Positions 6,663-7,270 of a stretch of 7,270 bases of DNA are shown one piece after another. The notes under the pieces were generated by a model. That model worked only from the letters and a program-made list of their open reading frames with translations, made no database searches and had not been told where the DNA came from. The stretch lies in the NCBI GenBank assembly GCA_021838985.1, contig JAKCCC010000083.1, positions 1 to 7,270 of the forward strand. Direction: 5' to 3'. Position 1 is the stretch's first letter, and each line of letters begins with the position of its first letter. The DNA is from Planctomycetota bacterium (GTDB lineage: Bacteria; Planctomycetota; Phycisphaerae; WQYP01). Position numbers and translations under genes: made by a program.

Positions 6663-7270
6663 ACGCGACAGCCGACGTTAGGACCTGACCGCCCGAACCG
6701 GCCCTTCAGCGTCACTGGGCGGGCTGGCCTGCTGGGAATCGGCTTGTCGCTGTTGATGGCCGTGCTCACACCCTTCAACGACTACATCGCGCACAATACT
6801 TTTCTGATCGGAAATCATCTGCCATTGTTCGTGGTGTTTGTGATCACGTTGCTGTGCGTGGTGGTCAATCCCCTCTTGGGGCGGCGGCGGCTGCGACAGG
6901 GCGAATTGATCGTGGCGGTCGGCATGATGCTCCTATCCTGCGCCCTGCCCAGCTCCGGTTTCTACCGGTATTTCTTCCCCCTGCTGGCCGACAGCGTCTA
7001 CCTGGCCGGCCAGAGCGCCATTTTTCCGGCCTTGATTCATCAACTGCCCGCCTGGATGCTGCCGGTGCGGCGCCCGAACAGCGGCATCGTCAGCAATTTC
7101 TATTTGGGTTTTGCCCCGGGCCACGGGGGTTGGAAAGATTGGGCCCCCATGCTGGCGGCGTGGGCCAGACCGCTGGCGATGTGGTCGCTGTTCGTGCTTC
7201 CCATGTTCGGGGCGATCCTGTTTTTCGTACTGATCATGCGCAAACAGTGGGTCAACCGGGAACGCCTGCC
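6660..7270 (+). CDS. DUF6785-like multi-membrane protein (3' partial)
   Basis: The frame is open from the ATG at 6660 to the right edge: 203 full codons plus two bases. A short polar N-terminus (1-20) precedes a membrane helix (about 22-37), then TPFNDYIAHNTFLIGNHLP (37-55), a second helix (about 54-72) with VVVNPLLGRRRLRQGELIV (67-85), a third (about 82-97) with ALPSSGFYRYFFPLL (95-109), an extracytoplasmic or loop region with HQLPAWMLP, and a helix at about 172-193 ending in RKQWVNRERLP. The pattern of ND-Y-NT-LIGNHLP, the basic NPLL segment, the GEL helix, SSG-RY-PLL and QWV-RERL matches planctomycete proteins I know as DUF6785 (often near DUF6784). Members are usually well over 600 residues, so roughly two thirds is missing. 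Function is unknown. The ERLP ending resembles ERLPFP in the OPT-like neighbour, which would fit a distant transporter relationship. Confidence 0.75.
   Translation, partial: MTRQPTLGPDRPNRPFSVTGRAGLLGIGLSLLMAVLTPFNDYIAHNTFLIGNHLPLFVVFVITLLCVVVNPLLGRRRLRQGELIVAVGMMLLSCALPSSGFYRYFFPLLADSVYLAGQSAIFPALIHQLPAWMLPVRRPNSGIVSNFYLGFAPGHGGWKDWAPMLAAWARPLAMWSLFVLPMFGAILFFVLIMRKQWVNRERL

Overview
The window reads as a GC-rich piece of a Planctomycetota genome, possibly Phycisphaerae-like. The assignment rests on the gene families (a very large FtsX-type permease with an N-terminal M28-peptidase-like region, an OPT-like transporter and a DUF6785-type membrane protein). It also rests on a REP-like inverted repeat whose arms (GCCCGG-GCGTAAGCGACGGG type) resemble repeats I recall from planctomycete genomes. 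No rRNA, tRNA, CRISPR array or insertion sequence is visible.

Layout: three co-directional plus-strand genes cover about 96% of the sequence. (1) Positions 1-4400 hold the 3' part of a giant ABC-type FtsX-like permease, open through the left edge. Its N-terminal part resembles an M28 zinc aminopeptidase that has lost most metal and catalytic residues. (2) Positions 4535-6529 hold a complete 664-residue polytopic transporter of the oligopeptide transporter (OPT) type. (3) Positions 6660-7270 hold the 5' part of a DUF6785-like multi-membrane protein that runs off the right edge. All three are inner-membrane proteins. Their order suggests one transport or envelope locus, but no substrate can be read from the sequence, and no ABC ATPase lies in the window.

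The non-coding parts are two spacers of 134 and 130 bases. Both are built largely of degenerate tandem arrays with a 7-base period. In each spacer a telomere-like GGGTTTA-type array sits on or just after the stop codon of the upstream gene, and a second array of a different heptamer lies on the start-codon side of the next gene. In the first spacer that second array runs in exact 7-base steps up to the ATG. No convincing terminator or promoter is seen.

The most notable observations are the heptamer arrays bordering the genes, a REP-like palindrome translated in frame inside the permease gene, the degenerate M28 domain fused to an FtsX permease, and a shared ERLP motif that may link the OPT-like and DUF6785-like neighbours.
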